Of a stretch of 64,000 nucleotides of DNA, positions 8,811 through 17,663 are shown one piece after another. The position numbers were made by a program, and so were the translations under genes. The stretch comes from JBBKXJ01 sp037969395 (GTDB lineage: Bacteria > Pseudomonadota > Gammaproteobacteria > Pseudomonadales > JAUIET01). How positions within the stretch are numbered: position 1 is the first letter of the stretch; every line of letters begins with the position of its first letter. Location of the stretch: assembly GCA_037969395.1 (NCBI GenBank), contig JBBKXJ010000018.1, positions 62,001 through 126,000 on the forward strand. The letters are read 5' to 3'. Below the pieces are notes generated by a model that was not told the origin of the DNA, made no database searches, and saw nothing but the letters and a program-made list of their open reading frames with translations.

Positions 8811-9983
8811 ATGCCTATCACAAAAATGGCTGATTTGAATTTACACGACAAGCGCGTACTCATACGGCAGGACTTGAATGTGCCGATTAAAGACGGCGCA
8901 GTTAGCAGCGATGCGCGCATTCGTGCATCTATTCCAACCATCCAGCAAGCGTTGCAGCAAGGTGCGCGCGTTATGGTCATGTCGCACCTGGGTCGCCCCG
9001 AAGAGGGTGCTGGTGAGGCCGCCAACGCCGATTATTCACTTGCACCGGTGGCTAGCCGTCTGGGTGAACTGCTGAGCCGCGATGTTGAGCTAAAAACTGA
9101 CTGGTTGAACGGAGTTGACGTTGCCAGCGGCGACATCGTGCTGCTGGAGAACGTGCGTTTTAATGCGGGTGAGAAGAAAAATGATGACGCACTGGCAAAA
9201 AAAATGGCCAGCCTTTGCGATGTATTTGTTATGGATGCTTTCGGCACGGCGCATCGCGCGCAGGCATCTACGCACGGGGTCGCCAGGTTCGCGGCTGAGG
9301 TATGTGCCGGACCGCTGCTAAGTGCCGAACTCGATGCCCTGGAGCGCGCATTGCGGAGTCCAGCCCATCCGCTATTGGCCATTGTGGGTGGCAGCAAGGT
9401 GTCAAGCAAGCTAACCGTGCTAGACCAACTCGCCGACAAGGTTGACCAGCTAATCGTCGGCGGCGGCATAGCCAATACGTTTTTGGCAGCGGCAGGGCTG
9501 CCGATCGGTAAATCGCTGTGTGAAAAGGACCTGTTAGCGCAGGCGACAGCACTAATGCAAAAAACCCATATTCCGTTACCGGTTGATGTTGTCGTCGGCG
9601 ACAGATTCGACGCTGGCGCGCAAGCCACCATCAAACCGGTTGAAGAGGTGAGTGAGCACGATATGATTTTCGACATTGGCCCGCAAACTGCGCAACTTTT
9701 TAGCGAAATCATCGCTGAGGCGAATACGATTATCTGGAACGGACCGGTCGGCGTTTTTGAGTTTGACCAATTTGGCGAAGGCACCCGGGTAATTTCGCAA
9801 GCGATTGCCAGTTCGGCTGCTTTCTCCATTGCCGGAGGGGGTGATACCCTGGCCGCCATTGATAAATATGGCATAAGCGAGCAGATATCCTACATTTCTA
9901 CTGGTGGAGGGGCGTTTTTGGAGTTCGTCGAGGGCAAAACCCTGCCTGCCGTTGAGATACTTGAAAGCCGCTATAAGGAGTAG
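8811..9983 (+). CDS. pgk: phosphoglycerate kinase
   Basis: The enzyme interconverts 1,3-bisphosphoglycerate and ADP with 3-phosphoglycerate and ATP. Its 390 residues match bacterial Pgk. Visible motifs are VLIRQDLNVPIKDG (substrate-binding Arg/Asp), MSHLGRPEEG, GGSKVSSKLTVLDQL, and the C-terminal nucleotide loop FSIAGGGDTLAAI with STGGGAFLEF. A strong GGGAGAG ribosome-binding site precedes the ATG, 28 bases after epd. It is third in the tkt-epd-pgk-fba unit. Confidence 0.97.
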   Translation: MPITKMADLNLHDKRVLIRQDLNVPIKDGAVSSDARIRASIPTIQQALQQGARVMVMSHLGRPEEGAGEAANADYSLAPVASRLGELLSRDVELKTDWLNGVDVASGDIVLLENVRFNAGEKKNDDALAKKMASLCDVFVMDAFGTAHRAQASTHGVARFAAEVCAGPLLSAELDALERALRSPAHPLLAIVGGSKVSSKLTVLDQLADKVDQLIVGGGIANTFLAAAGLPIGKSLCEKDLLAQATALMQKTHIPLPVDVVVGDRFDAGAQATIKPVEEVSEHDMIFDIGPQTAQLFSEIIAEANTIIWNGPVGVFEFDQFGEGTRVISQAIASSAAFSIAGGGDTLAAIDKYGISEQISYISTGGGAFLEFVEGKTLPAVEILESRYKE

Positions 9984-10099
9984 ACTGTGTTGTGCGCACG
10001 CCAACCCTGCGACAGTCCAGAGGGAATAGCGCAACATAAGTGCGCGCGGCGCACGCTGCGTCATCCATATTTTTTATTTCGCCACAGCAGGAAACTATA

Positions 10100-11164
10100 A
10101 TGCCATTAATAAGCATGCGCCAACTACTCGATCACGCCGCCGAACATGGCTACGGCGTGCCAGCCTACAACGTTAATAATCTCGAGCAGACCCGCGCTAT
10201 TATGGAGGCGGCTAAACAGACAAATAGCCCGGTTATTATGCAGGCGTCGGCCGGCGCGCGTAAGTATGCCGGTGCGCCGTTTCTGCGCCATATGATTGCT
10301 GCTGCGATCGAGGAGTTTCCGAATATACCGGTAGTGATGCATCAGGACCATGGCGTGTCGCCAGCGGTCTGCCAGCGCTCTATTCAGCTCGGTTTTTCGT
10401 CGGTAATGATGGATGGTTCGCTGCGCGAAGACGGCAAAACGCCGGCAGATTACCAGTATAACGTCGAGGTTACGCGGCGAACAGTTGATATGGCGCACGC
10501 CTGTGGCGTCTCGGTTGAGGGTGAACTTGGCTGTCTCGGATCGCTGGAAACATGTGAGGCCGGCGAAGAGGACGGCGTTGGCGCGGAGGGGGTTTTGACC
10601 ATGGAGCAGATGCTCACCGACCCCGAGGAGGCCGCCGATTTCGTTAAAAAAACGCAGGTTGACGCGCTTGCCATTGCGATTGGCACCAGCCACGGCGCGT
10701 ACAAGTTTTCGCGCAAACCGACTGGCGATATTCTGGCTATTGACCGTATCAAAGCCATCAACGCGCGCATTCCTAACACTCATTTAGTCATGCACGGTTC
10801 CTCTTCGGTGCCGCAGGAGTGGTTGCAGATCATCAACGAATTTGGCGGTGATATTGGTGAAACCTACGGTGTGCCGGTGGAGGAAATTCAGGAGGGTATC
10901 AAACACGGTGTGCGCAAGGTCAATATTGATACTGATTTGCGGTTGGCGTCGACCGGCGCGATTCGCCGCTTTTTGGCACAAAACCCTGCTGAATTTGATC
11001 CACGTAAATACCTTAAGGAAACGATTACCGCAATGAAGGATATTTGCGTCGCACGCTACGAAGCGTTTGGCACCGCTGGAAACGCCGATAAAATAAAGGT
11101 GATCGGTCTTGAAGCCATGTATGAACGTTACGCCAGTGGAGAACTCACGCCAAAAGTTAATTAA
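10100..11164 (+). CDS. fba: class II fructose-bisphosphate aldolase (CbbA/Fba type)
   Basis: This zinc enzyme splits fructose 1,6-bisphosphate into two triose phosphates. I start it at base 10100 (MPLISMRQLL...), giving 354 residues, because AGGAAA sits just upstream and family members begin this way; the longer in-frame extension to 10040 has no conserved residues. Class II signs are VPAYNVNNLEQ near the N-terminus, the zinc ligands in VVMHQDHG and EGELGCLGSLE, and the late HGSSSVPQEW and KVNIDTDLR motifs. It is the last gene of the tkt-epd-pgk unit after a 116-base gap that shows no clear terminator. Confidence 0.95.
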   Translation: MPLISMRQLLDHAAEHGYGVPAYNVNNLEQTRAIMEAAKQTNSPVIMQASAGARKYAGAPFLRHMIAAAIEEFPNIPVVMHQDHGVSPAVCQRSIQLGFSSVMMDGSLREDGKTPADYQYNVEVTRRTVDMAHACGVSVEGELGCLGSLETCEAGEEDGVGAEGVLTMEQMLTDPEEAADFVKKTQVDALAIAIGTSHGAYKFSRKPTGDILAIDRIKAINARIPNTHLVMHGSSSVPQEWLQIINEFGGDIGETYGVPVEEIQEGIKHGVRKVNIDTDLRLASTGAIRRFLAQNPAEFDPRKYLKETITAMKDICVARYEAFGTAGNADKIKVIGLEAMYERYASGELTPKVN

Positions 11165-11207
11165 ACCCTGACAGGCTTTGCGGCATATTTAAAGAGCTAA
11201 CACGGTT

Positions 11208-12155
11208 ATGGATATACAAGCTCTCCTTAACAGCCTTGAGCCGCTGGACTTCGCAAACCCGCAGCCCAGCAGCGCGGTGCAAAAATCATATTTCCGCTTC
11301 TATGGCATCGATATAGAAAATCGCATGCCGGAGGTGGAGCATTTTTTTGGTAGCTTTGCCAGCCCCGATTTTAACATCGCCTGCCATTTCTTTCGGCGAC
11401 AACAGGCCAAAGGCACTTGCTATGTGGTGCACGGCTATTACGACCACGTCGGGCTGTATGGCAACGTATTCGAATATTGGCTAGGCAAGGGCTTTTCGGT
11501 GATCGCTTTTGATTTGCCGGGCCATGGTCTGTCCACTGGTCCGCAGGCGACTATTAGCAGTTTTACCCAATACAGCGCCGCACTGGAGCGGTGCATTAAC
11601 TTAAGCCGCCAGCATACGACGGCCCCTTTGCATCTGGTGGGTCAAAGCACCGGTGCCACGATTGTTATGCAGCATGTGTTACACCATCAATACACGAAGA
11701 CGACTTCGCCGTTCGAACACATTGTCTTGCTTGCGCCGCTGGTGCGTCCTTCATTGTGGCACCTGTCGAGGGTGCTGCATCGCATATTGCGACCTTTTAT
11801 CAAGAGTATTCCGCGCCGCTTCGCCGCCAACTCGAATGACCTGGCCTATCTCGAATTTATACGCGGCACTGATCCGCTGCAGTCGCAGTTACTGCCCGTG
11901 CAATGGGTGTCGGCAATGCGCGATTGGATAGACATATTCGCAAACTTCGCCGCAACCGATATTGAGCCTTTTATCGTACAGGGCAAGCAGGATGGCACCG
12001 TCGACTGGCGTTTTAACGTGAAGGCGATCACCGAAAAATTTCCCGCCTGCGAAGTTTTTTACATAGAAGAGGGGCGCCACCATCTGGCGAACGAATCGGA
12101 AGAGATTCGTCGCCTTCTATTCGGAATGCTTGATCACCTATTCGAAAAAAGTTGA
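11208..12155 (+). CDS. alpha/beta hydrolase (Hydrolase_4 / monoacylglycerol-lipase-like)
   Basis: The 315-residue protein has an alpha/beta-hydrolase core. The oxyanion region is VVHGYYDHVGLYGNVFEYW, followed by FDLPGHGLSTGP, and the nucleophile elbow is GQSTG (Ser in the middle). A late QGKQDGTVDW strand carries a probable Asp, and GRHHLANE a catalytic His. This set resembles the serine aminopeptidase S33 / lysophospholipase group. There is no signal peptide, so it is likely cytoplasmic. The substrate cannot be told. It follows fba by 43 bases and converges on rpiA. Confidence 0.8.
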   Translation: MDIQALLNSLEPLDFANPQPSSAVQKSYFRFYGIDIENRMPEVEHFFGSFASPDFNIACHFFRRQQAKGTCYVVHGYYDHVGLYGNVFEYWLGKGFSVIAFDLPGHGLSTGPQATISSFTQYSAALERCINLSRQHTTAPLHLVGQSTGATIVMQHVLHHQYTKTTSPFEHIVLLAPLVRPSLWHLSRVLHRILRPFIKSIPRRFAANSNDLAYLEFIRGTDPLQSQLLPVQWVSAMRDWIDIFANFAATDIEPFIVQGKQDGTVDWRFNVKAITEKFPACEVFYIEEGRHHLANESEEIRRLLFGMLDHLFEKS

Positions 12156-12167
12156 GTTTCCGGGTTG

Positions 12168-12842
12168 TTAGTCGCGCACCAGGGTTCTGCTACCGCTGGC
12201 TGTGCCAAGTATCAACAAGTCAGCACCACGGCGTGCGAACAAGCCATTGGTGACGACACCACTGATATTATTTAGTGTTTGTTCCATCTCCAATGGTGCC
12301 ATAATCTTAAAGTTGTAAACATCAATGATGATGTTGCCGTTGTCGGTAACGATATCCTCACGTAGCACCGGGTCGCCGCCGAGTTTGGCGATTTCGCGAG
12401 CGACATGGCCGCGAGCCATTGGAATTACCTCAACAGGTAGAGGAAACTCGCCGAGTATATCGACCAGCTTCGACTCATCTGCGATGCACACGAATTCTTT
12501 AGCGACGGCCGCAACGATTTTTTCGCGAGTCAAGGCAGCGCCACCGCCCTTTATCAGCTGCAGTTGGTGGTTGGACTCGTCAGCACCGTCGACGTACACA
12601 TCGACCTTATCGACACTGTTTAAATCAAACACTTGCATGCCGTGCTGCTTCAAGCGCTCGGTCGACGCCCTGGAGCTTGAAACGGTGGCGTTAAACAAGC
12701 CTTTGTGCGCGGCTAGTGCATCAATGAAATAGTTGGCTGTCGAGCCCGTACCCACGCCGACGATGACATCAGGCAAGAGTTTGGGTTTGATGTAATCAAG
12801 AGCGGCCTGCGCGGCCTGCTGTTTCATGCTGTTTTGGTCCAT
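12168..12842 (-). CDS. rpiA: ribose-5-phosphate isomerase A
   Basis: RpiA interconverts ribose 5-phosphate and ribulose 5-phosphate. The 224 residues carry the family motifs VGVGTGSTANYFIDAL (phosphate loop), SSRASTERLK, DVYVDGADE (catalytic Asp), and KGGGAALTREKIVA. The ATG is preceded by GAGAGGAAT. It is divergent from ilvA, as in Pseudomonas. Confidence 0.97.
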   Translation of the reverse strand: MDQNSMKQQAAQAALDYIKPKLLPDVIVGVGTGSTANYFIDALAAHKGLFNATVSSSRASTERLKQHGMQVFDLNSVDKVDVYVDGADESNHQLQLIKGGGAALTREKIVAAVAKEFVCIADESKLVDILGEFPLPVEVIPMARGHVAREIAKLGGDPVLREDIVTDNGNIIIDVYNFKIMAPLEMEQTLNNISGVVTNGLFARRGADLLILGTASGSRTLVRD

Positions 12843-12966
12843 TGCTTTATTCCTCTCACCACTGTCGTTTGACGGGCAGCATAATTTCTTGTGATCGCTG
12901 GCGCAATGTCGGCTTACTCATTACTATGCCCGACTTGGCCATAATACACCGACGCTAAACACCTCC

Positions 12967-14481
12967 ATGCCCAACTCCTATATCAAAAGAATCCTGCAGG
13001 CGCGCGTTTACGACGTAGCCAATGAATCGCCAATTGATGAGGCGACCTGCATGTCCAGACGTTTACAAAACACGGTGTTGCTTAAGCGTGAAGATCTACA
13101 GCCGATTTTCTCGTTCAAACTGCGCGGCAGCTACAATAAAATTGCCAATCTTGATGTTGCCGAACAACGCCGCGGTGTGATTGCGGCGTCAGCGGGTAAC
13201 CATGCGCAAGGTGTGGCGCTGGCTGCGCAGAAGCTGGGCATCGACGCCACTATTGTCATGCCGGAAACGACACCACAGATCAAAATTGACGCGGTCAATG
13301 CACGCGGCGCAAAAATCGTATTGCACGGCGACAATTATAATGCTGCTTCCGAGCATGCGCAGGAATTGGTGCAGCAGCGCAAGTTGGCTTACATCCATCC
13401 GTTTGACGACCCCGACGTAATCGCCGGCCAGGGTACTATCGGCATGGAAATTTTGCGCCAGGTTACCGGGCCGCTTGACGCGGTTTTCGTGCCGGTTGGC
13501 GGCGGTGGGCTGATGGCCGGCGTCGCGGCCTACATAAAGCACGTGCGCCCCGACGTGAAAATGATAGCCGTGGAACCGCAAGACGCAGCCTGCCTGGCAG
13601 CGGCGCTGCAGAAAGGCCGACGGGTGACATTGCAGGAGGTGGGCCTGTTTGCTGACGGGGTGGCTGTGGCGCAAATCGGCAAGGAAACGTTTCGCGTGTT
13701 GCGCAAGACCGTCGATGATGTGATTACCATTAGCACCGACGAAATGTGCGCCGCCATCAAGGATATTTTCGACGACACCCGCTCTATTGCCGAACCCGCC
13801 GGCGCGCTGGCGCTGGCAGGATTAAAGAAATACGTGGAGCGCAGTAAGTGCAAAAATAAAACGCTGCTGGCTATTCATAGCGGCGCTAATACCAATTTTG
13901 ATCGGTTGCGATATATTTCCGAGCGTACCGAAATTGGCGAAGGCCGCGAAGCGATACTGGCGGTTACCATCCCCGAGCGCGCCGGCAGTTTTAAAACGTT
14001 TTGCCGGGCGCTGGGTAAACGCAACATTACCGAGTTTAACTACCGTTACGCTGACGCCTCGCAGGCGCACATCTTTGTTGGTGTACAGATAAAACCCAAT
14101 GCGACTGACCGTGCGCAGCTTATCAGCAGCTTGCAACGTAAAGGCTACCCGGTGCTGGATCTTACTGATAACGAAATAGCCAAGCTGCATATTCGCTATA
14201 TGGTAGGAGGGCGTGCGAACGGTGTCGGCGCTGAAGCTTTATACCGCTTCACCTTTCCGGAACGGCCCGCCGCCTTGCTGGATTTTCTGGTTCAATTAGG
14301 CGAGCGCTGGAATATTTCAATGTTTCATTATCGCAATCACGGCGCGGCTTACGGTCGAGTGTTATTAGGGTTGCAGGCGAATCGCTCAGAGCACAAGGCC
14401 ATCGCCAGGTTTATGGACAGTCTGAACTATAAATATATCGATGAAACAGGCAATCAGGCGTACGAGATGTTCTTGCAGTAG
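12967..14481 (+). CDS. ilvA: threonine ammonia-lyase, biosynthetic
   Basis: This PLP enzyme deaminates threonine to 2-oxobutanoate, the first step of isoleucine synthesis. The 504-residue size, with a catalytic domain plus two C-terminal regulatory ACT-like domains, is that of the isoleucine-sensitive biosynthetic form. SFKLRGSYNK holds the PLP lysine, SAGNHAQGVALAA contacts substrate, and PVGGGGLMAGVAAY binds the PLP phosphate. The ACT-like repeats begin near residue 330 (LAVTIPERAGSFKTFC) and 425 (YRFTFPERPAALLDFL). Start is the ATG eight bases after the last run of promoter-like AT sequence. It ends five bases before the outermost bases of an inverted-repeat element. Confidence 0.96.
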   Translation: MPNSYIKRILQARVYDVANESPIDEATCMSRRLQNTVLLKREDLQPIFSFKLRGSYNKIANLDVAEQRRGVIAASAGNHAQGVALAAQKLGIDATIVMPETTPQIKIDAVNARGAKIVLHGDNYNAASEHAQELVQQRKLAYIHPFDDPDVIAGQGTIGMEILRQVTGPLDAVFVPVGGGGLMAGVAAYIKHVRPDVKMIAVEPQDAACLAAALQKGRRVTLQEVGLFADGVAVAQIGKETFRVLRKTVDDVITISTDEMCAAIKDIFDDTRSIAEPAGALALAGLKKYVERSKCKNKTLLAIHSGANTNFDRLRYISERTEIGEGREAILAVTIPERAGSFKTFCRALGKRNITEFNYRYADASQAHIFVGVQIKPNATDRAQLISSLQRKGYPVLDLTDNEIAKLHIRYMVGGRANGVGAEALYRFTFPERPAALLDFLVQLGERWNISMFHYRNHGAAYGRVLLGLQANRSEHKAIARFMDSLNYKYIDETGNQAYEMFLQ

Positions 14482-14486
14482 GTACT

Positions 14487-14753
14487 AGTGCCCCTTCCAG
14501 GTGATATTGCCTAATGCAGTCAATTCAGAAGCGGTACAATGCGAGGCGTTTTCCCGATAGCATAGTGGGCCTATGCTGAGGGGAAACAACGAAGCAATGT
14601 GCCGCTTCTGGACTGACCCGAAGGGCGCTAAGCAAGCCGCCCTCAGCTGTGTTGCACTGGTTCGACGTAGGCCCACTTTGCCTTCACCAGTGCGCCTTGC
14701 AGAGAACGGCCTGCTTAACGCTGAATTAGGCAATATCACCTGGAAGGGGTACT
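14487..14753. repeat. MITE-like inverted-repeat element between ilvA and ssrS
   Basis: Perfect 25-base inverted repeats (14491-14515 and 14725-14749, CCCCTTCCAGG... and its complement) bound about 260 bases. Three further matching bases lie outside each arm after one mismatch. Inside are nested inverted repeats: CAGAAGCGG (14525-14533) pairs with CCGCTTCTG (14602-14610) around a smaller hairpin with AGCATAG/CTATGCT arms, and GCACTGG/CCAGTGC arms lie to the right. No convincing gene is present; the short frames within are artefacts of the palindromes. The form suggests a non-autonomous mobile element or a large structured transcript. No clear target duplication was found. Confidence 0.7.
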
Positions 14754-14826
14754 CGGTCGAATCTTGACCGGCGCGCCGCGTGGGCAAGCTGTTATGACAA
14801 CGTTGCTGAAGACACCAGGAAAAAAA

Positions 14827-15005
14827 GAGTACCCCAATGTACCGCTTTTACAGCGTAGCCCTTGAACCCGATGGTTCAAGGTGGTGGTCTATGTGAAAGT
14901 TCGGGCTTCCCGTCTAGCGGACATGCACTCCCCTTTCAGCTAAGGACCCCCGGATGGTGATATCGGCTCGAGGACAAACTGTATGGCAAATACACCAGGG
15001 TACGT
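14827..15005 (-). ncRNA. ssrS: 6S RNA (SsrS)
   Basis: The minus strand carries hallmark 6S segments: TCCTCGAGCCGATAT near the 5' side and ACCTTGAACC...GGGTTCAAGGG near the 3' side, both closely like the E. coli RNA. The ends GTACCCTGGTGTAT and GTACATTGGGGTAC pair to close the rod, and the length is about 179 bases, as expected. 6S RNA mimics an open promoter and binds sigma70 RNA polymerase in stationary phase. It lies directly downstream of zapA on the same strand, the conserved position in gammaproteobacteria. A run of seven U follows the closing stem, so the RNA's own stem may serve as terminator. The usual fau gene is absent next to it. Confidence 0.93.
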
Positions 15006-15011
15006 CCTTAT

Positions 15012-15017
15012 AGTATA
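15012..15017 (-). promoter_or_regulatory. predicted -10 box of ssrS
   Basis: TATACT on the minus strand lies seven bases before the inferred 5' end of 6S RNA. No good -35 hexamer is seen at the right distance, so the promoter may be stationary-phase or extended type. The zapA transcript may also read into ssrS. Confidence 0.5.
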
Positions 15018-15073
15018 GCGAATCCAGCAGCGGGGGCTAGTACTGCTACGATATTAACTTATGGGAGTGATAG

Positions 15074-15388
15074 TTAAGCCTTTTGTTGCCGGCAGGTGTT
15101 TAATGCATCATCAATCTTGTCAGTTAGCACCGACAATTTTTCGTTAGCGCCCTCAGAAGAGACGCCGTTTTGCGTGGCCTGCATTAATTCGTAAGACATG
15201 TTCAGCGCCGTCATCACGGCAATTCGCTCCAGACCAATGACCTTGCCACCGTCGCGAATTTCGCGCATTTTTTTGTCGAGATAGGCAGCAGACTGCAGCA
15301 ACGCCTGCTTCTCTTCGGGTGGGCAGCTAACCTGGTAGTCCTTGCTGAGAATATTGACGCTGACAGTTTCCATTTCGGTTTGACTCAC
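15074..15388 (-). CDS. zapA: cell division protein ZapA
   Basis: ZapA bundles FtsZ filaments at the division ring. The 104-residue protein has the small ZapA globular domain (VSVNILSKDYQVSCPPEEK, then AAYLDKKMREIRDGGKVIG) and a C-terminal coiled coil. I keep the GTG start at 15388: GGAGGA lies at ideal spacing, the N-terminus MSQTE matches Pseudomonas ZapA, and the GTG overlaps the stop of the upstream gene by four bases. ssrS follows downstream. Confidence 0.93.
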   Translation of the reverse strand: MSQTEMETVSVNILSKDYQVSCPPEEKQALLQSAAYLDKKMREIRDGGKVIGLERIAVMTALNMSYELMQATQNGVSSEGANEKLSVLTDKIDDALNTCRQQKA

Positions 15389-15594
15389 GAATCATCCTCC
15401 AGCGCTCGAAGCCGCGTAATCATGCTTTCAACCTTGCTGCGCGCCAGCTCGTTTTTCTTCATCAACTCGGCGCGCTCGTTGCGCCACACAGTGTGCTTGG
15501 CTTTGAGAGATTTATTTTCATGATCCAGGTCGGCGCAAAGGTCGATCATCTCGTGAACCTTTTGCTCCAGCGCTATGACTTGATTGTTTTCCAT
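15385..15594 (-). CDS. ZapB-like coiled-coil protein (TIGR02449 family)
   Basis: A 69-residue protein that is almost entirely coiled coil (IALEQKVHEMIDLCADLDHE..., with heptads of Leu/Ile/Met). It belongs to the small family found directly upstream of zapA in Pseudomonas-like bacteria, and is probably a division-ring partner by analogy with ZapB. I start it at the ATG at 15594 (MENNQ): the longer frame upstream crosses the predicted promoter and has no conserved residues. It overlaps zapA by four bases. Confidence 0.8.
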   Translation of the reverse strand: MENNQVIALEQKVHEMIDLCADLDHENKSLKAKHTVWRNERAELMKKNELARSKVESMITRLRALEDDS

Positions 15595-15625
15595 CGTGTT
15601 GTTTATCACCATTGATTCTGCAGGT

Positions 15626-15654
15626 ACTATAGTGGCCTGCCGCAGGCGGGTCAA
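15626..15654 (-). promoter_or_regulatory. predicted sigma70 promoter for the zapA operon
   Basis: TTGACC (15649-15654) and TATAGT (15626-15631) on the minus strand are separated by exactly 17 bases, placing the start about 25 bases before the ATG at 15594. The spacer holds a GCCTGC/GCAGGC palindrome. This also shows that the longer frame reaching 15708 cannot be fully transcribed from here. Confidence 0.6.
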
Positions 15655-15710
15655 TCCGCGCAACGTACTGACGGCAGGAGTTTTTACACTTTTCCGGGAG
15701 AAAATCACGT

Positions 15711-16310
15711 ATGACCGGTTCGGAGCCTCACGCAGGCCCGCTGTACTACGAGGAGCTTGCCGACTTGATCGTCGAGCTGGGCGGTTTGAGCAGTGCGGCG
15801 GAGATTCACGGCGTAGCCTGCGGCAGCCTGGCAGCGGGCGCTGATTGGGACGCTGCTGTTTGGATCAGCAATAGCCTGACCTATATGGATGCCAGCGAAA
15901 AACAGCCGTCCAGCGTCGCTCGGTCTGAACTGGTTGTGGTTAAAGAGCAGGCGCAGGCGGCGCTAATCGATGCTAATCTGAGTTTCACCATGCTGCTACC
16001 GGCCGAAGATACGGCTTTACCGCAGCGCGCCGAGGCGCTTGGCCAATGGTGTGTAGGCTTTCTAAGCGGCTTCGCGTTAGCAGGTAGAAACGTCGACGAT
16101 GATGTGCCGGGTGCCACAGAGGTGGCCGAAATATTCCGTGATTTTGCTGCCATTGCCAACGTGGCGCTGGACGATGGGTCCATCGACGCCGATGCCAGCG
16201 AGCAGGATTTCATGCAGCTGACAGAATACGTTAGAGTCGCCGCGTTAACAGTGTTTGCCCAGTGCGCGCAGGCCGTGCCGGCAGTCGATAACGACCCCAC
16301 CATACACTGA
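15711..16310 (+). CDS. UPF0149 (YgfB/YecA-like) family protein
   Basis: A 199-residue acidic, alpha-helical protein. Family features are GVACGSLAAGADW (the conserved GxxCG near residue 35), WCVGFLSGFALAG in the middle, and a C-terminal helix EDFMQLTEYVRVAAL. The biochemical role of UPF0149 proteins is not well settled; in Pseudomonas a YgfB protein affects beta-lactamase expression through AlpA. The place between the zapA genes and pepP is the conserved one. GGGAG precedes the ATG. Confidence 0.88.
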   Translation: MTGSEPHAGPLYYEELADLIVELGGLSSAAEIHGVACGSLAAGADWDAAVWISNSLTYMDASEKQPSSVARSELVVVKEQAQAALIDANLSFTMLLPAEDTALPQRAEALGQWCVGFLSGFALAGRNVDDDVPGATEVAEIFRDFAAIANVALDDGSIDADASEQDFMQLTEYVRVAALTVFAQCAQAVPAVDNDPTIH

Positions 16311-16319
16311 GCAATTACA

Positions 16320-17663
16320 ATGGCCATACTAAAACGCGAGTTCGGTCGCCGGCGGCATAACTTAATAGCGCAGCTGGAACCCAACAGCATTGCCATCGTT
16401 GCCTCAGCATCGCCTGCTATTCGTAATCGTGATGTGGAATTTCCTTTTCGTCAGGACAGCGACTTTTATTACCTGTCCGGATTTGTCGAGCCTAACTCTG
16501 TACTGGTGTTGGCGCCCGAGCGAGAGCACGGCGAGTTCATTTTGTTTTGTGATGAGCGCGACCCAGCGATGGAACTTTGGAACGGCTACCGCGCTGGCCA
16601 GGAGGGTGCCTGCGAGCGCTACGGCGCCGATGACGCATTTCCGATCGCCGACATCGATGATATTCTGCCGGGCCTGATTGAAGGTCGGGAGCGTGTTTAC
16701 TACGCGATGGGCCGCAATTCCGAATTTGACCAACGCCTGATGGGCTGGATCAATGCGATTCGCAAACAGGCGGGCAGCGGCGCACAGCCGCCAGGAGAAT
16801 TTGTTGACCTCGATCATATTCTGCACGACATGCGCTTGTTGAAAAGCGCTGCCGAATTGAAGGTCATGAAAGAGGCCGCCGATATTTCGGTCAAGGCGCA
16901 CCGGCGCGCGATGCGAGCGTGCAAGCCGGGCATGTACGAATATCAACTACAGGCCGAGCTGGAACACGAATTTATGCACAGTGGCAGCCCTCGGCCGGCC
17001 TATAGTTCCATTGTTGGCGGTGGTGTTAACGGCTGCATTTTGCACTACACCGAGAATTCGGCAAAGCTCAAGGCAGGCGACCTGGTATTGATTGATGCCG
17101 GTTGCGAACTCGATTTTTATGCGTCGGATATTACCCGCACATTTCCGGTCAACGGCAAATTCAGTGCTGAGCAGAAGGCAATATACGAAGTAGTTCTGGA
17201 GGCTCAGATAGAGGCCATCAAAGCGGTACGCCCGGGTGCTCACTGGAATACTCCGCACGATGTAACCGTGCGTGTGATTACTGAGGGGCTCCGAGACTTG
17301 AAGCTACTGCGCGGTGAAGTTGACGACCTCATCAGGCAAGAAGCGTACAGGCCATTCTATATGCATCGCGCCGGCCATTGGTTAGGCATGGACGTGCACG
17401 ATGTCGGCGACTACAAAGTGGGCGACCAATGGCGCCTGTTGGAGCCGGGCATGGTACTGACGATCGAGCCCGGCATTTACATCGCTGCCGACAATGCCAA
17501 CGTCGCAAAAAAATGGCGCGGCATCGGCGTACGAATTGAAGACGATGTAGTGGTCACCAAAACAAAAGCCAAAGTACTAACCGGCGCATTACCAAAAAAA
17601 GTCGGCGATATCGAAAAGCTGATGCGCAGTAAACGCACACGTGCCAGGAAGCGAGTGCAATGA
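16320..17663 (+). CDS. pepP: Xaa-Pro aminopeptidase PepP
   Basis: This dimetal (Mn) peptidase removes an N-terminal residue that precedes proline. Length is 447 residues, like PepP. The N-terminal AMP_N domain has RQDSDFYYLSGFVEPNSVLV. The pita-bread catalytic domain shows the five ligands: the two Asp in LIDAGCELDFYASDITRTF, the His in HRAGHWLGMDVHDVG, Glu in LTIEPGIYI, and Glu in GIGVRIEDDVVVT. Its stop overlaps ubiH by four bases (ATGA), so it is the first of a coupled pepP-ubiH-ubiI unit. Confidence 0.96.
   Translation: MAILKREFGRRRHNLIAQLEPNSIAIVASASPAIRNRDVEFPFRQDSDFYYLSGFVEPNSVLVLAPEREHGEFILFCDERDPAMELWNGYRAGQEGACERYGADDAFPIADIDDILPGLIEGRERVYYAMGRNSEFDQRLMGWINAIRKQAGSGAQPPGEFVDLDHILHDMRLLKSAAELKVMKEAADISVKAHRRAMRACKPGMYEYQLQAELEHEFMHSGSPRPAYSSIVGGGVNGCILHYTENSAKLKAGDLVLIDAGCELDFYASDITRTFPVNGKFSAEQKAIYEVVLEAQIEAIKAVRPGAHWNTPHDVTVRVITEGLRDLKLLRGEVDDLIRQEAYRPFYMHRAGHWLGMDVHDVGDYKVGDQWRLLEPGMVLTIEPGIYIAADNANVAKKWRGIGVRIEDDVVVTKTKAKVLTGALPKKVGDIEKLMRSKRTRARKRVQ

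Noticed and set aside
9032..9874. A 280-codon minus-strand open frame inside pgk
   Set aside because: Shadow of a highly conserved gene; its product is Ser/Thr-rich and unlike any family.
14485..14787. Short open frames on both strands between ilvA and ssrS
   Set aside because: They are produced by the inverted repeats and read through the palindromes; no ribosome-binding site or conserved residues.
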